DNA of 64,000 nucleotides from Heterobilharzia americana (Eukaryota; Platyhelminthes; Trematoda; Strigeidida; Schistosomatidae). The notes under the pieces were generated by a model. That model did not search any database, had not been told where the DNA came from, and saw nothing but the letters and a program-made list of their open reading frames with translations. Below are positions 35,585-46,250 of this stretch, one piece after another (the first letter of the stretch is position 1; each line of letters opens with the position of its first letter). Made by a program: the position numbers and the translations under genes. Where the stretch lies: NCBI GenBank assembly GCA_944470555.2, contig OX104127.1:55956140-56020139 (forward strand). Reading direction: 5' to 3'.

Positions 35585-36475
35585 AATTTGTGGCATACGC
35601 TAGACCAATGAAAAGAGCCTAGAAGATTTACATTTCGCAGATGACGATTTATGTCTAGTGTCTTGTCGCACAAACTCAAAGATCAACAGGCAAAAACTAA
35701 CAAGTTGACAGAAGAGGCAGCGAAAACGAGACTTCAAGTGAATGCAGAGAAGACAGAGGTGATGAAGATACCCAACCAACACCAACACCAACAATAACAA
35801 CAAGCTGCAATTACCATCAACGGGAGAAACTAAAAACAAGTAGCCTCTTTCACCTACACCTACCTAGGCAAGGCAACATCGTTTCAACTATAGGTGGCGG
35901 CACAGACGAGGACGTCAAAGTAGCCAGGATCAGAAAGACAACAAGCCAGGCTTTCGCTAATCTGAAATCAGTGTGGAGATCTACTACACTCTACTCAGCA
36001 CAAAGAACTAGATCCGAATTTTCAACACCAACGTCAGGTCAGTGCTCCTATATGGTTCAGAAACTTGGCGCGTCACAAAACGCACTTCCAACAAACTACA
36101 GACATTCATCAACAGATGCTGCCTACGCTCACGCGATACGGAAGATGAGATGGCCAGAAAGAATAAGTAACAAGGAACTCTGGGAATGAACCAACCAAGA
36201 ACCTATCACCCAAAAAACATGCAGAAGAAATTGGGGATGAATTGGGCATACACTGACGAGGCGGACTGGGGACGTCACGCACCAGGTCGTCGAGTGGAAT
36301 CCAAGGGAAAACGACGAGTTGGGCATCCGAGGCGAGGGTGACATTGAGATTATGTGAGGAAAAGAATGAAAGGTTGTGGGCAGTCGTGGAGCAAGATTCA
36401 AAAGCCTTCAGAGGAGACAGTGGAATGGAGGCGTGCTACTGAAGCTCTATGTTCCACCAGGAACCCAAGGAAAAA
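35585..36475 (+). mobile_element. SR2-like RTE fragment F
   Basis: A plus-strand fragment starting just before the RT catalytic block ('LHFADDDLCL') and continuing through the RTE C-terminal region ('MRWPERISNKELWE') to the characteristic end 'VEWRRATEALCSTRNPR' and an AAT tail. It is in pieces because of frameshifts. It is 5'-truncated and lies between two PLE fragments. Confidence 0.75.
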
Positions 36476-36589
36476 TAATCATAATAACATTGCATGTGCT
36501 GAAGTCAATGTTATCACTTTTATGATTTGTATCATTATCACCACCGTTATTCTTGCAACATTTATCACAGTAACCAACGAATCCACATG

Positions 36590-37370
36590 ATTAGTTTACC
36601 TTTTTATATATATTAAGCTGTTTGTAATGAAGCAAGTGAAGCCTGAAGGGGATGCAACTGGAAATAGCTTTATCTATGTGTCTTTTTATGAAACTGTTAG
36701 GGTAACCCATTTCAACCAATGAACTAAGAGTATATTCTAACTCCTTGTGTACTAGATCATCCGAACTTGTTCTTCTCAGTCTGCATGTTAAGCATTTAAC
36801 CAGGTTCCCTCTGTACTGAGTGGATATATGACTGAGAGAATGTATGTACTGACTTATAGATGTAGTCTTCCTGTCAACACATCTTCTCTTCTGCTTAGCA
36901 TCCAAGATATCCAAGAAGTCTAGTTTACTTGCATTTTCTTCTTCACAAGTGAAAGTAAGTGAAGGGTACACCTCTGAACGTTTTGTTTGTATCCACATAT
37001 TGATCCAGCTTCTTGAGGATTTATTTTTGTAAGTCAGTTTTTGATGGACTTTGATTATTGGCATGTCTGAATTTTTCATGCTGCTTTCTTGGTTCTTATC
37101 TAAATGGAAATTATTCAAGAAGGTTGGTTTCCTAAGGTGTAAGATATATGTTATATTGACTGAGAAATTGTATCATATGGGAAAAGAAAGTTAGGTCTAT
37201 ACAGATTATGAATTTCAGTAGGAAATTTTCAATCCCTTTGCCCATGATCCCTTCATTCACTGTATCCACTAAAAACACTATTTTTTTCTTCAGTGTTTCT
37301 GGTGAATGTTGTATTTTCTCAAGTCCTGTTTATCTGTCAAACCATCCTAATAAATGAGCGATCTGTACAG
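36590..37370 (-). mobile_element. Penelope-like element P2, RT C-terminal part
   Basis: The 175-codon minus frame (37118-36591) has 'YPSLTFTCEEENASKLDFLD', 'TSISQYIHSLSHISTQYRGN' and 'LVEMGYPNSFIKRHIDKA', the section after the catalytic motif of a PLE RT. The palm and the endonuclease are not present. Readable PLE-like residues continue weakly to about 37370. It belongs to a PLE subfamily other than P3/P4. Confidence 0.7.
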
Positions 37371-37384
37371 ACGTGACATCAATC

Positions 37385-38265
37385 AATCAATATCAACATA
37401 GGACCAAGCATCACTGCGTAACGGTCTGAGTTGCCACAGGTCATATCAGTACATCAAGTAGAAAGGTAGTGAGGTGGAGGATGAAGATAAGAGAATGCAG
37501 TCAAAAGAAATACAAAGTATGAGAAGAAAGGAAAGAGGAATGACAAAATCGTGAGGGGATGAGGATAATGTGTGTGGGGATACATCTACGCCACTGATAT
37601 CGGTTCTGAACCATATCCCCTAAAGTCTCCAACTACTGGTTCCTCTTGTCCCCCTCCCCACCAACCCCAACCACCTAGTCTGCATCGTCCCCACCCCACA
37701 TGGCTCAAACCAACAGTCAGAGACTTCATACATTGTTGCCATGTTTTAGTCTGGCCACCTCGGACCTTTTTCCAGTCTGGACCTACTTCGGCCAACATTG
37801 TGTGACGAGGCAATCGGTGACTGGGCATACGTAACACATATCCCAACCATCTCAATCGATGGAGATTCATAACCTCGTCTACTGATTTACCTCTGCTCCC
37901 TAAAACTCCACACCTAACTTCTGCATTACTCACGTGGTGACACCACGGAATACATCCTATACTACGAAGGCAATGGTGGTCAAACACTTGAAGCCTTCTT
38001 ATATCTTCCACTTTCAATGGCCATGTTTCACAGCCGTACAATAGAATAGATAAGACTGCTGTGCAGTACACGTGACCCTTAGTAGACAAACGGATATCAC
38101 GGCGGCTCCATAGGTGGTGTAAATTGGCAAAAGCCAATCAAGTCTTTTGCATCCATGCACAGATTTCATCGGCAACTGACCCACCAGGGCAGTGCTGATC
38201 CTACTTCCCAGGCAAGTGAAGTAGTCGACACACTCAACCACTTCACTCCCTCTCATTCTAAATGA
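37385..38265 (-). mobile_element. RTE-like LINE (second group), 3' end
   Basis: The minus frame 38137-37586 reads 'ANLHHLWSRRDIRLSTKGHV', 'LLYGCETWPLKVEDIRR', 'HHCLRSIGCIPWCHHVSNAE' and 'RLRWLGYVLRMPSHRLPR', the C-terminal region of an RTE-like RT distinct from the SR2-like group. The earlier frame 38256-38014 starts at 'VECVDYFTCLGSRIS'. The 3' side ends in a TGAT-type tail (37378-37395). It is 5'-truncated. A much more decayed copy is at 48960-49745. Confidence 0.75.
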
Positions 38266-38514
38266 TTTACTCGAATTGTGAGTTGATGAATATGAAATAA
38301 ATAAATAGTAAATAGACTGACTACTCTTCTGTGTACATTGTATATTTCATATTTTCACTCCGCCAATAGGAGAAAAAAAGGGGTGAGATGCAAAGGAAAA
38401 GCTAGAAGATATTTTCAATTTGTCTCTTCTATATATACACGTGTAGCAGCAAATAATCACTCCAAATCAAAAGCCTAGTATACTAGGAGATTACTTAGGC
38501 TTAAGACACATGGT

Positions 38515-39810
38515 CTCAGGAAGTACAAATCATGTGCAGACCTAATTGCAACGCTATGCTACACATCATCATAGAACAGAGTATAGAATGGCAGTCAACT
38601 CTATCACCCTACCTCAACTTCATCCACTTCGAGAAGGCCTTCCACAGCGTCGACAGAGAAGTAATTCGAAAACTGCCTCAACACTACAGTATACCACAAA
38701 CCTTCATCAATCTCATTCAACAACTATATGAAGACGCCACATGCCAAATTATTCACAATGGGAAGCTCGGTGATGCTTTTGAAGTGAAGACAGGAAGGAG
38801 TAAAACAAGGTTGTCTACCATCACCCATGATATTCCTGATTGTGGTCGACTGGGTCATGCAGCAGACAGTGAGGAGCGAGAAGAGGGGGATACGCTAGCT
38901 GGACTGCGGAAAAGAACCTAGAAGATTTGGATTTCGCCGATGACTTGTGTCTAATGTTTTGTGGCACAAACTCGAAGATCAACAGGCAAAAACTAACAAG
39001 TTGACAGAAGAGGCGAGGCAGCGAAGGAATACGTGACTTCAAGTGGATAAAGAGAAGACAGAGGTGATGAAGATACCCAACCAACAACACCACCACCAAC
39101 CACAACAACAAGCTGCAATCACCATCAGCGAGAGAAACTTGAAAGGAATTAGCCTCCTTAACCTATCTAGGCAGCACTGTTTCAACTACTGGCCGTATAG
39201 GCACAGACGAGGACGTCATAGCCAGCCAGGATCTGAAAGACAGCAAGACAAGCTTTCATTAGCCTGAAATCAGTGTGGAGATCTTCCACACTCAGCATAA
39301 AGCGTCAGCAACATCCGAATTTTCAACACCAACATCAAGTCACTGCTTCTGTGTGGTTCAGAGACTAGGTGCGTTACGAAAGACATTTCCAGAAAACTGC
39401 AGACATTCATCAACAACTGCCACCTACGCTCACTCGTTACTGAAGCTCAGATGGTCAGAAAGAATAAGTACCAAGGAACTGTGGCTGGTGGCGAGCGAAT
39501 GAAGCAAGAACCTATCGCTCAACAAATATGCAGAAGATGAAAGTGGAGATGGATTGGATTGGGCATACACTGAGAAGGCCGACAGGGGACATCACGCGCT
39601 AGGCCAGTCGCTCGAGTGGAACGCAGATGGGGAACGACGAGTTGGGCGTTGGAGACGTGGGTGACATGGATGAGATCGTGCGAGGAGGAAATGAGAGCCT
39701 ATGGGGTATCGTGGAACCAGGATGAAAAGATTTCAGAGAAGAGAGTGGAATGGAGACGTGCTACTGAAGCCCTGTGTTCCATTAGAAACCCAAGGTACAA
39801 ACAATAATAA
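38515..39810 (+). mobile_element. SR2-like RTE, copy E, inverted twin of D
   Basis: From 'GGAAGTACAAATCATG' to the AAT tail this is nearly identical to the reverse complement of 31270-32537. The 129-residue frame 38532-38921 is identical, residue for residue, to the end of the frame in copy D, including the same disabling frameshift after 'KTGRSKTRLST'. Differences I see are an extra 'CACCACCACCAACCACAACA' type stretch near 39085, a 3-base insertion near 39420 and a few substitutions. E is shorter at the 5' side than D. Shared inactivating lesions mean common descent from one already broken copy. Confidence 0.9.
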
Positions 39811-40544
39811 TGTGTTTATATATAATCAGATCCTCATCCTGCTGCATGAGACCAATCAAAATGGAATAGAAAGTATTGTTTAGCTGTATATGATGAGTTC
39901 ATAATATAAATATAGGGTGAGAATGGTGAGGAATATTTGTAGCCCAGATGGATGGTCTTGGTTGTATTGTGTTCTCCGAGCTGGGTTGTGTAATTGTGGA
40001 GCTTTCAGCGTCTTTCTTCTAGATAACATCAGCACTAACTAACTTCAGTATAAAGCGAGCTGTCAATATCTCTCCGTGAATAATTTCGTAGTTTGTCCCG
40101 ACGAACTGGTTTGTGATTGGTTGTTTCATTTGATTATTGTGTCATTGACTGTGTAGATTTTCCCAATGGCTGCTCTTCTGTTCGACCTCTTACCTTTCTG
40201 CTATTTATCATTATTTCTTATTGGTTGATAGATTTGATCTATGTCTATACATATATTGATTACTGACCGAGCTGACTTTCAAGCTTCTAGGAATTCTCTG
40301 ATATCCTTTGTATTGCTTCTGCACTTTAGTTCCTTTAAGCTTAACTTAGTTGGAATGTATTCACCAAATCTAGTCTTAGCCCTCCTCTATGTCCTTTCAG
40401 TGTACGTGCTCTGACATGTACATGTGAATTAGTAGGTACAATTTGAGGCGATATGAGGCAGGAGCCTGTCGACATTTGATTATTGTAGTGAACACTTTAT
40501 TTTGTATACAGAAACTAATTTACCTGCTACAAAATTGATTTTTT
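39811..40544. other. No gene recognised; possible PLE 3' end
   Basis: No clear frame. Wording such as 'TGATTGGTTG' and 'ATTGGTTGATAGATTTGATC' resembles the 3' part of the PLE at 56.1-56.3 kb on the minus strand, so this may be the decayed endonuclease and 3' UTR of the PLE that continues at 40545. Confidence 0.35.
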
Positions 40545-43155
40545 TTGTGTGTAATTTTTATTCTTCTCTTTACCCGGTTCATAAGTTTACTCTCCTTGAA
40601 AGTCAGACAGAGGGTTATCAAGTACCCTTGTTTCCGCTGTTGTCATTTCAACTTCATCTATAAATCTCTTAAAATAACCATTTTCTTTCAGATATCTCTC
40701 AATAAATTGAATTTCTTCTTCATTTAGTTTATCTAATGAACAAAGTTTCTTAACCCTTCGAAATAGTGTTTCAACTAGTCCTTGCTTATAAGTTATAGGA
40801 TAGAAACTGTTGACCATTTCATTCTTTTTTCTATAGAAAAATCTTTGACATGACCCATCTTTTCTTCGTCGAAGTTTCAAGTCCAAAAAATGAAATTTTT
40901 ATTATTTGTTTCGTGTTCCATGGTAAACTTAATATTTATATGTGCCTTATTGGATACTTTTAACAATGTTGATGCATGATTCATGTCATTTACATAAAAC
41001 ATATGTTGTAGTTTGATTGATTATTTATTATATTATTTGTTCCTTGCGTTCCTAATGGAACATAGGGCTTCAGTAGCACATCTTTATTCCACTCTCTTCT
41101 CTGCAATCTTTTCAACCTTGTTTCACGACTGCCTAGATGCTCTCATTTCTTCCTCACATGATCTCCTCCATGTCAACCTCACCTCCGACACTCAACTCTT
41201 CGTTTCCCATCTGAGTCTCACTCTAGTGCCTGGGCTGGCGCGTGATGTCCCCGAATGGTCTTCTCAGTGCATGCCCGATCCCATCCATCTCCACTTTCAT
41301 CATCTGCATATTTGTTGAGCGATAGGTTCTTGCTTCGTTGCCAGAGTGAGTTCCTTGTTGCTTATCCCTATTATTCTGGCCATCTGATCTTCAGTAGCGA
41401 GTCAACGTAGGCAGCAGCTGTTGATGAATATCTCTAGTTTGTTGGAAATGCTTTTGGTAACGCGCCAAGTCTCTAAACCATACAGAAGCGCTGACTTGAT
41501 GTTGGTGTTGAAAATCCGGATGTTGTTCGCTCTTTATGCTGAGTGCAGACGATCTCCACACTGGTTTCAGACTAATGAAAGCCTGTCTTGTTGTCTTTCC
41601 GATCCTGGCTGGCTATGACGTCCTCGTCTGTGCCTGTACCGCCGGTAGTTGAAACAGTGCTGCCTAGATAGGTGGAAGAGGCTAATTCCTTTTAAGTTTC
41701 TCTCGTTGATGGTGATTGGAGCTTGTTGTTGGTGGTGGCGTTGGTTGGGTGCAGTTTGACTGATAGCTGTAGTTAATATGGTTCTTTCCAAGTTTGCCAT
41801 AAATATATTCACAAGGATATCTCCCAAAGGACTTCTCACTGTCACTCTGTCTGTTCGGGGGTATAATATTTTGTTGAATTGAAATTGCACATCCTAAGTG
41901 CACTAAAACAGTAACTTCCTAAGTTCCATTTTGGGCATGCACAGGAGTACTGACAGACAATATTAACTGTTTCTTCTTGCAGTACGTTGGTAAACAATGC
42001 TGATATATATCATAAGATACCATCAATTTATCTTCGATACTGGTTTCGTCTATATTTTTGCGCAACTTCAAATGTGTCTTTCAGGCTATAGATTGTTAGC
42101 TTCTTTCGAATCGGGTCGAACTGATCTGCCAACTATCGAGCTAATTTGTGGCAGGGGGAGTTGATCATATACGGAATGGATCTAAGTGGTATATCTGGTT
42201 TACGTAGCACTTTGTCTCCCCATACATAAATGGTAAGCGTCATCCTATGGGTTTCAGTTCTTCATGTCTGACCATCGATAAACTTCTTTAATAAACTATT
42301 TCATTTGCCTGATCACTTTGTTGTTCATCAGATAGGTCTTATCTTTAGTTGAATTCTCAAGAATAAATCTAGGTTTGTCTTCCATGATAGACTGTTTCTT
42401 TTGAACTTAGTCAAACTTGTTCATCAATACTACGCAGCTGACTTTACCCAGTTTGATGAGCACCACTCGATTATCTCTTCGGAGACATTTTAGAGCTTTA
42501 CGATGGTTTTCGGTCAGGATTTTTCACTGAGTTGAGCATGATATATGAAACTGGCTGGCTGTATCAAATAACCTTGACTTGAACAAAAGTGTTTGTCTTC
42601 ACTCGCTGGTATCATTTCTAATACCTGTTGACACAAGCCTTCGAAGTGACCTTCTGTATCAAATCTGCTTACTGCTTTATCTAGGATGTGGAATTTGAAG
42701 TCAGGAGACAAGTCGTCATACTGCAGTTTGTCAAGTGTTATGCTGGATAAGTTACATATTTATTTTTCCGGTGTTTAAGGAAATTTTTCACAAATCTTTT
42801 GTCTCATTAATCAGTTGGTTTAGGTTTTCAACATCGACTGAGATACTTTTACTTGTAGATCCCGTAAGAAATTTATGAATTTCGACCGACATACCCCGTT
42901 TAGATCACCAATGAATTTTTCATAACGTCCAGCAGACGTCCGTAGATCTGAGACAGACCTTTACGAAGATTCTATGTGAGATTTCACGATACGTTGTAAA
43001 CTCCTTGAAGTGAGGGGCAGCTTATAATTCAAGCATAAGTATATGTGTATAGCATACCTTAGTGTAACATCTTTGCTGACTAGTGTTCCTCCTATTAAGA
43101 CCGAATTATTCTTGAGAACAGCTGATAAAGTGGAAGATAAGTACACTTGTGTCAA
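40545..43155 (-). mobile_element. Penelope-like element P3/P4, split by an RTE
   Basis: From right to left the minus strand shows an N-terminal region ('DNRVVLIKLGKVSCVVLMNK' near 42450), 'ENSTKDKTYLMN', then 'LVNIFMANLERTILTTAIS' just before 41764. After the inserted RTE (41023-41752) it resumes with 'FYVNDMNHASTLLKV' (catalytic block, Asp replaced by Asn), 'KAHINIKFTMEHE', 'GLVETLFRRVKKLCSLDKL' and 'KENGYFKRFID'. The two parts are consecutive in PLE RTs, so they were one element. Multiple stops and shifts make it non-functional. Confidence 0.85.
41023..41752 (-). mobile_element. SR2-like RTE fragment G inserted in a PLE
   Basis: A 730-bp, 5'-truncated RTE 3' end with the usual C-terminal wording and an AAT-rich tail at its left edge. 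It is flanked by AGTTTGATTGAT (41011-41022) and AGTTTGACTGAT (41753-41764), an 11/12 target-site duplication. It sits between two adjacent RT blocks of the PLE on the same strand. The 107-codon minus frame 41890-41567 is a chimera: PLE residues first, then RTE residues. Confidence 0.85.
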
Positions 43156-43319
43156 TTAGGAATTCAAAGGAATTACTGCTGAAGTGAACAGTGAATATTC
43201 AAGTCTTGTCCAGTCATAGAACGTAAATTAAAATCGGCAGCGTAGCCATACGATGCTTATTAGGTATTATATTTGTTGACATTTTTTGTCAAATTACAAA
43301 ACTGACTGTTGAAGAGCAA

Positions 43320-43960
43320 CGTTTTCAGCATAGATTTTCATCATCACTACAGTAATGATACATTTTTAGTTTGGTGATTCGATCCTCAACGACTTCAGTA
43401 GCACTCATCTGGAAGTTCATTTTCTGCACTTATGCTAAAGAAACAACCCTTCATTTCCTTGATATTCTACTGACAAGAAAATATATTTCTTTAAAACGAA
43501 GTGTATATAGGAAGACAACTAAAGCCCAATTTGTAGACTAACTCAGCCTTCTATCATATGAAGTGCAAACGAAGTGTGATTAGATGTTTAGCATTCAGAG
43601 TAAGATCAGTCTGCTCTGATGAGTGTATTGAGAAGGAATTAGATGACCTTCAAGATATCGTAAGAAATTTATAAAAGCAAGTATCTGTCACAATACTCAC
43701 AAGCATGAACTAATGACAGTGTAGAAAAAACTTCCTTTCTACTTATGGATTTCAAAGGAAACACTCGGAGTTAGATTTGGTCACAATGTCTACCTAAAAT
43801 ACTTTACTCAAGACGTCTATACTTATTATTTATTAGTCAACCCATGTCCAGACCAAAACTTCAGTTGCTGAGTCATACTTCGTGCATTTATTAGGAATTG
43901 ATTCAATAAGCGAAGATTCAGTTTTCAATCTCTCACTCCACCCTACTATGTTAGTTTTAA
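43320..43960 (+). mobile_element. Penelope-like element P7 fragment
   Basis: Plus-strand wording includes 'YSNDTFLVW' (catalytic block, degenerate), 'KKQPFISLIFY' and 'CKRSVIRCLAFRVRSVCSDE' with 'CIEKELDDLQDI', the helical block after the PLE RT palm. Stops are frequent. It lies in the opposite orientation to P3/P4, with its 5' side facing that element's 5' side. Confidence 0.6.
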
Positions 43961-44019
43961 GGATTTTCGCCCCCTCCCTTCCTATTGTATGGTTGTGTGT
44001 AATCGTATGCATAGCTGTT

Positions 44020-44290
44020 ATTATTATTATTATTTATTAGTCCCTTGGGTTCCTAATGGAACATAGGGCTTCAGTAGCATTTCTTCATTCCACTCTCTTC
44101 TCTGCAATCTTTTCAACCTTGTTCCACGACTGCCCACAAGCTTTCATTTCTTCCTCACATGATCTCCTCCATGTCACCCTTGGACGTCCAACTCGTCGCT
44201 TCCCATCTGCGTTCCACTCGAGCAACTGGCCTGACGCGTGATGTCCCCAGTCGGCCTTCTCAGTGTATGCCGATTCAATCCACCTCCACT
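44020..44290 (-). mobile_element. SR2-like RTE 3' end, fragment H
   Basis: A roughly 265-bp fragment of the RTE C-terminus and tail. The minus strand reads toward 'CEEEMKACGQSWN' and 'EKRVEWR', then the stretch ending 'ATTAGGAACCCAAGGGACTA' and an AAT tail (44022-44040). It is 5'-truncated. Confidence 0.8.
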
Positions 44291-44304
44291 TCAACAACAT
44301 GGAC

Positions 44305-44405
44305 AGAATTGATGTCCCACCTCAGATTTGAACCCGCATCACCCAGTCTTGTAGTCAGCGGCTTTACTACTGAGCTATTCGGACCACGATTGACCTCCTG
44401 TAGGA
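44305..44405 (-). mobile_element. tRNA-like SINE head, family 4
   Basis: On the minus strand 'GGTCCGAATAGCTCAGTAGT' (A-box region) is followed by 'GCGGGTTCAAATCTGAGG' (B box) at tRNA-like spacing. It directly abuts the RTE tail H. There is no clear 3' body, so a partial SINE or tRNA pseudogene are both possible. The missing full acceptor pairing argues against a functional tRNA. Confidence 0.6.
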
Positions 44406-44819
44406 CTGGCTTACATGTTTAATTTCTGCACAATTCATTTATCAACCATATTATTATTATTATTACTATACAACCTCAGTTATTTCGTATATTATTCATT
44501 TTAAGATGAGATATCCATTCCATTTCTATCCTTCTGGTAAAATGATTTCATTCTGTATATAAATCACTCATCCAAAGTAGTACAACCCTGAAATTTATTA
44601 ATGATTTTCTTCCCACATGTTGTATACATTAAATATGATTAGTCAGCAATCATTTACCTTATTACACTATCCTTGATAGAATGAAATCAATCTAATCTGT
44701 AATACGCATTCATCCCATAATTTGGCTATGTTCATAAATATGATATTATAACTTTGAAGGTACCTGACCAACAATGGACTGGATAGTTTGAAAAAACTTG
44801 GGCACCGAGTTAGTATGAT

Positions 44820-45590
44820 TCATTGTATAGGATGTATTTTTACTTGTATAATCCCAGTGTAGTATATTTCAACAAATATGTTGTGCATTATTCCTCAACG
44901 TTTCGATCTTGCTAGGAAGATCCTTTGCTAGAGTATGAATGTGAGACATTAAGTTTTCAGGTACAGAAAGTGATGACCTTTACAATCATCCAATTACATA
45001 GTGATATGGAACAAAGATCGATGTAATACAGGTGAGTGAATAAGCAACTCGATCAGAGAGGTTTCTCTGTTGTGCGAGTAAGGTGGAACAAAAATAGGGT
45101 GGGGAAATTTTTGAGTTCGTCTATGAAAAGTACAATGGGGTTGTGAGACATCAAGGGTGAGGAAGAATAGATTACTAGTTTGGAAGAATGAATATTTGAA
45201 GATGAGACAATATATCTTAAATAAACAATAATAGTATTAATAATATTGATAACCATAAATGTACTTTTGATAACACTCGAAGTATGAGTGATAACAAAAT
45301 TTCCCCACCCTATTTTTGTTCCAACTTACTCGCACAACAGAGAAACCTCTCTGATCGAGTTGCTTATTCACTCACCTGTTTTACATAGATCTTTGCTCCA
45401 TATCACTATGTAATTGGATGATTGTAAGCGTAACCACTTTCTGTACCAAAACTTGAATATTAACCTGAAAACTTAATGTCTCACATTCATACTCCTAAAG
45501 AAAAAGATCTTCCTAGCAAGATCGAAACGTTGAGGAATAATGCACAACAACGCCGGGATTACACAAGTAAAAATACATTCTATACAATGA
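44820..45590. repeat. Inverted repeat IR1 of PLE 3' ends
   Basis: The left arm (44820-45112) is the reverse complement of the right arm (45296-45590) with few differences, around a 183-bp loop. The arms contain 'CTAGCAAGATCGAAACGTTG', wording found at PLE 3' ends, with the right arm in plus orientation and the left arm in minus. The copies are therefore head-to-head. One arm has an extra 'TTAATATTCAAGTTTTG' type stretch. A small frame in the loop (45256-45053 minus) is not informative. Confidence 0.85.
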
Positions 45591-45990
45591 TTTTATAACT
45601 GTTGAATTATATGAGAAGCTATTGAAAATATATTCCTAATACATATTTAACTTAATAAAAAGACACAGATAATTGTAAACAGGACTGTATTTTAGCCTTA
45701 AGTGTTCATATTGATTGTATGCATATTTCACCGAAGTATAGGAATCCTCAGTAGTGCATACTGGAAACTTCGCTATACTAGGATGAAATAACTATTCAGT
45801 AGTCTAAGGTTTTCAATTTTCCTCCAATTGTGATATCACTCGATAATGAATCCCAATCACTAAAATCCCTTAAAAAAAACCCCCAAATCCAAATGAAAAT
45901 TTAAACAATCATGTAGATGAATAAGTTTATACATAATTGAAAGAGCTGTAAATAATTTCATGCATTCAATAAACAGAGAATATACAAAAT

Positions 45991-46185
45991 TTGATCCGAA
46001 AATTATTTATAAATATACAAGCAAGCCAATATTTTATCAGAAGTAATCTGTTTCTTCTAATAACTTTATTATTAAACTGTACAGTTGGATTTGTAACCAT
46101 TGAAGAAAAAAAACTAAATGACAGTAGGAAACCGCTGCGAAGTTTACGTAAACATGATACAATTGGTATTGGTAGGGAGAATTGA
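45991..46185 (+). CDS. Small ORF with hydrophobic N-terminus (doubtful)
   Basis: A 64-codon frame has a hydrophobic stretch 'SNLFLLITLLLNCTVGFV' that could be a signal peptide or membrane anchor, followed by a basic segment 'RKPLRSLRKHD'. A possible splice donor ('ATTGGTAGGG') lies near its end. I do not recognise it and there is no second exon in evidence. A chance frame in AT-rich DNA is quite possible. It lies between two PLE inverted repeats. Confidence 0.2.
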   Translation: MIRKLFINIQASQYFIRSNLFLLITLLLNCTVGFVTIEEKKLNDSRKPLRSLRKHDTIGIGREN

Positions 46186-46250
46186 TCTGATGAAGTGAAA
46201 TATGAGTCAATTGGTGTCAAAAGGTAACTAAGATGCTAATTATAATGACA

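Noticed and set aside
41567..41890. 107-codon minus-strand gene
   Set aside because: It is a chance fusion of a PLE RT block with an inserted RTE fragment, with the insertion boundary visible inside the frame.
44305..44405. Functional tRNA gene on the minus strand
   Set aside because: Boxes are present, but I cannot form a full acceptor stem and the copy abuts an RTE tail. Treated as SINE or tRNA pseudogene.
46180..46225. CTGATGA and GTCAATT near 46190 as a hammerhead
   Set aside because: The GAAA block follows too closely for a stem II and stem I does not pair; chance occurrence in AT-rich sequence.
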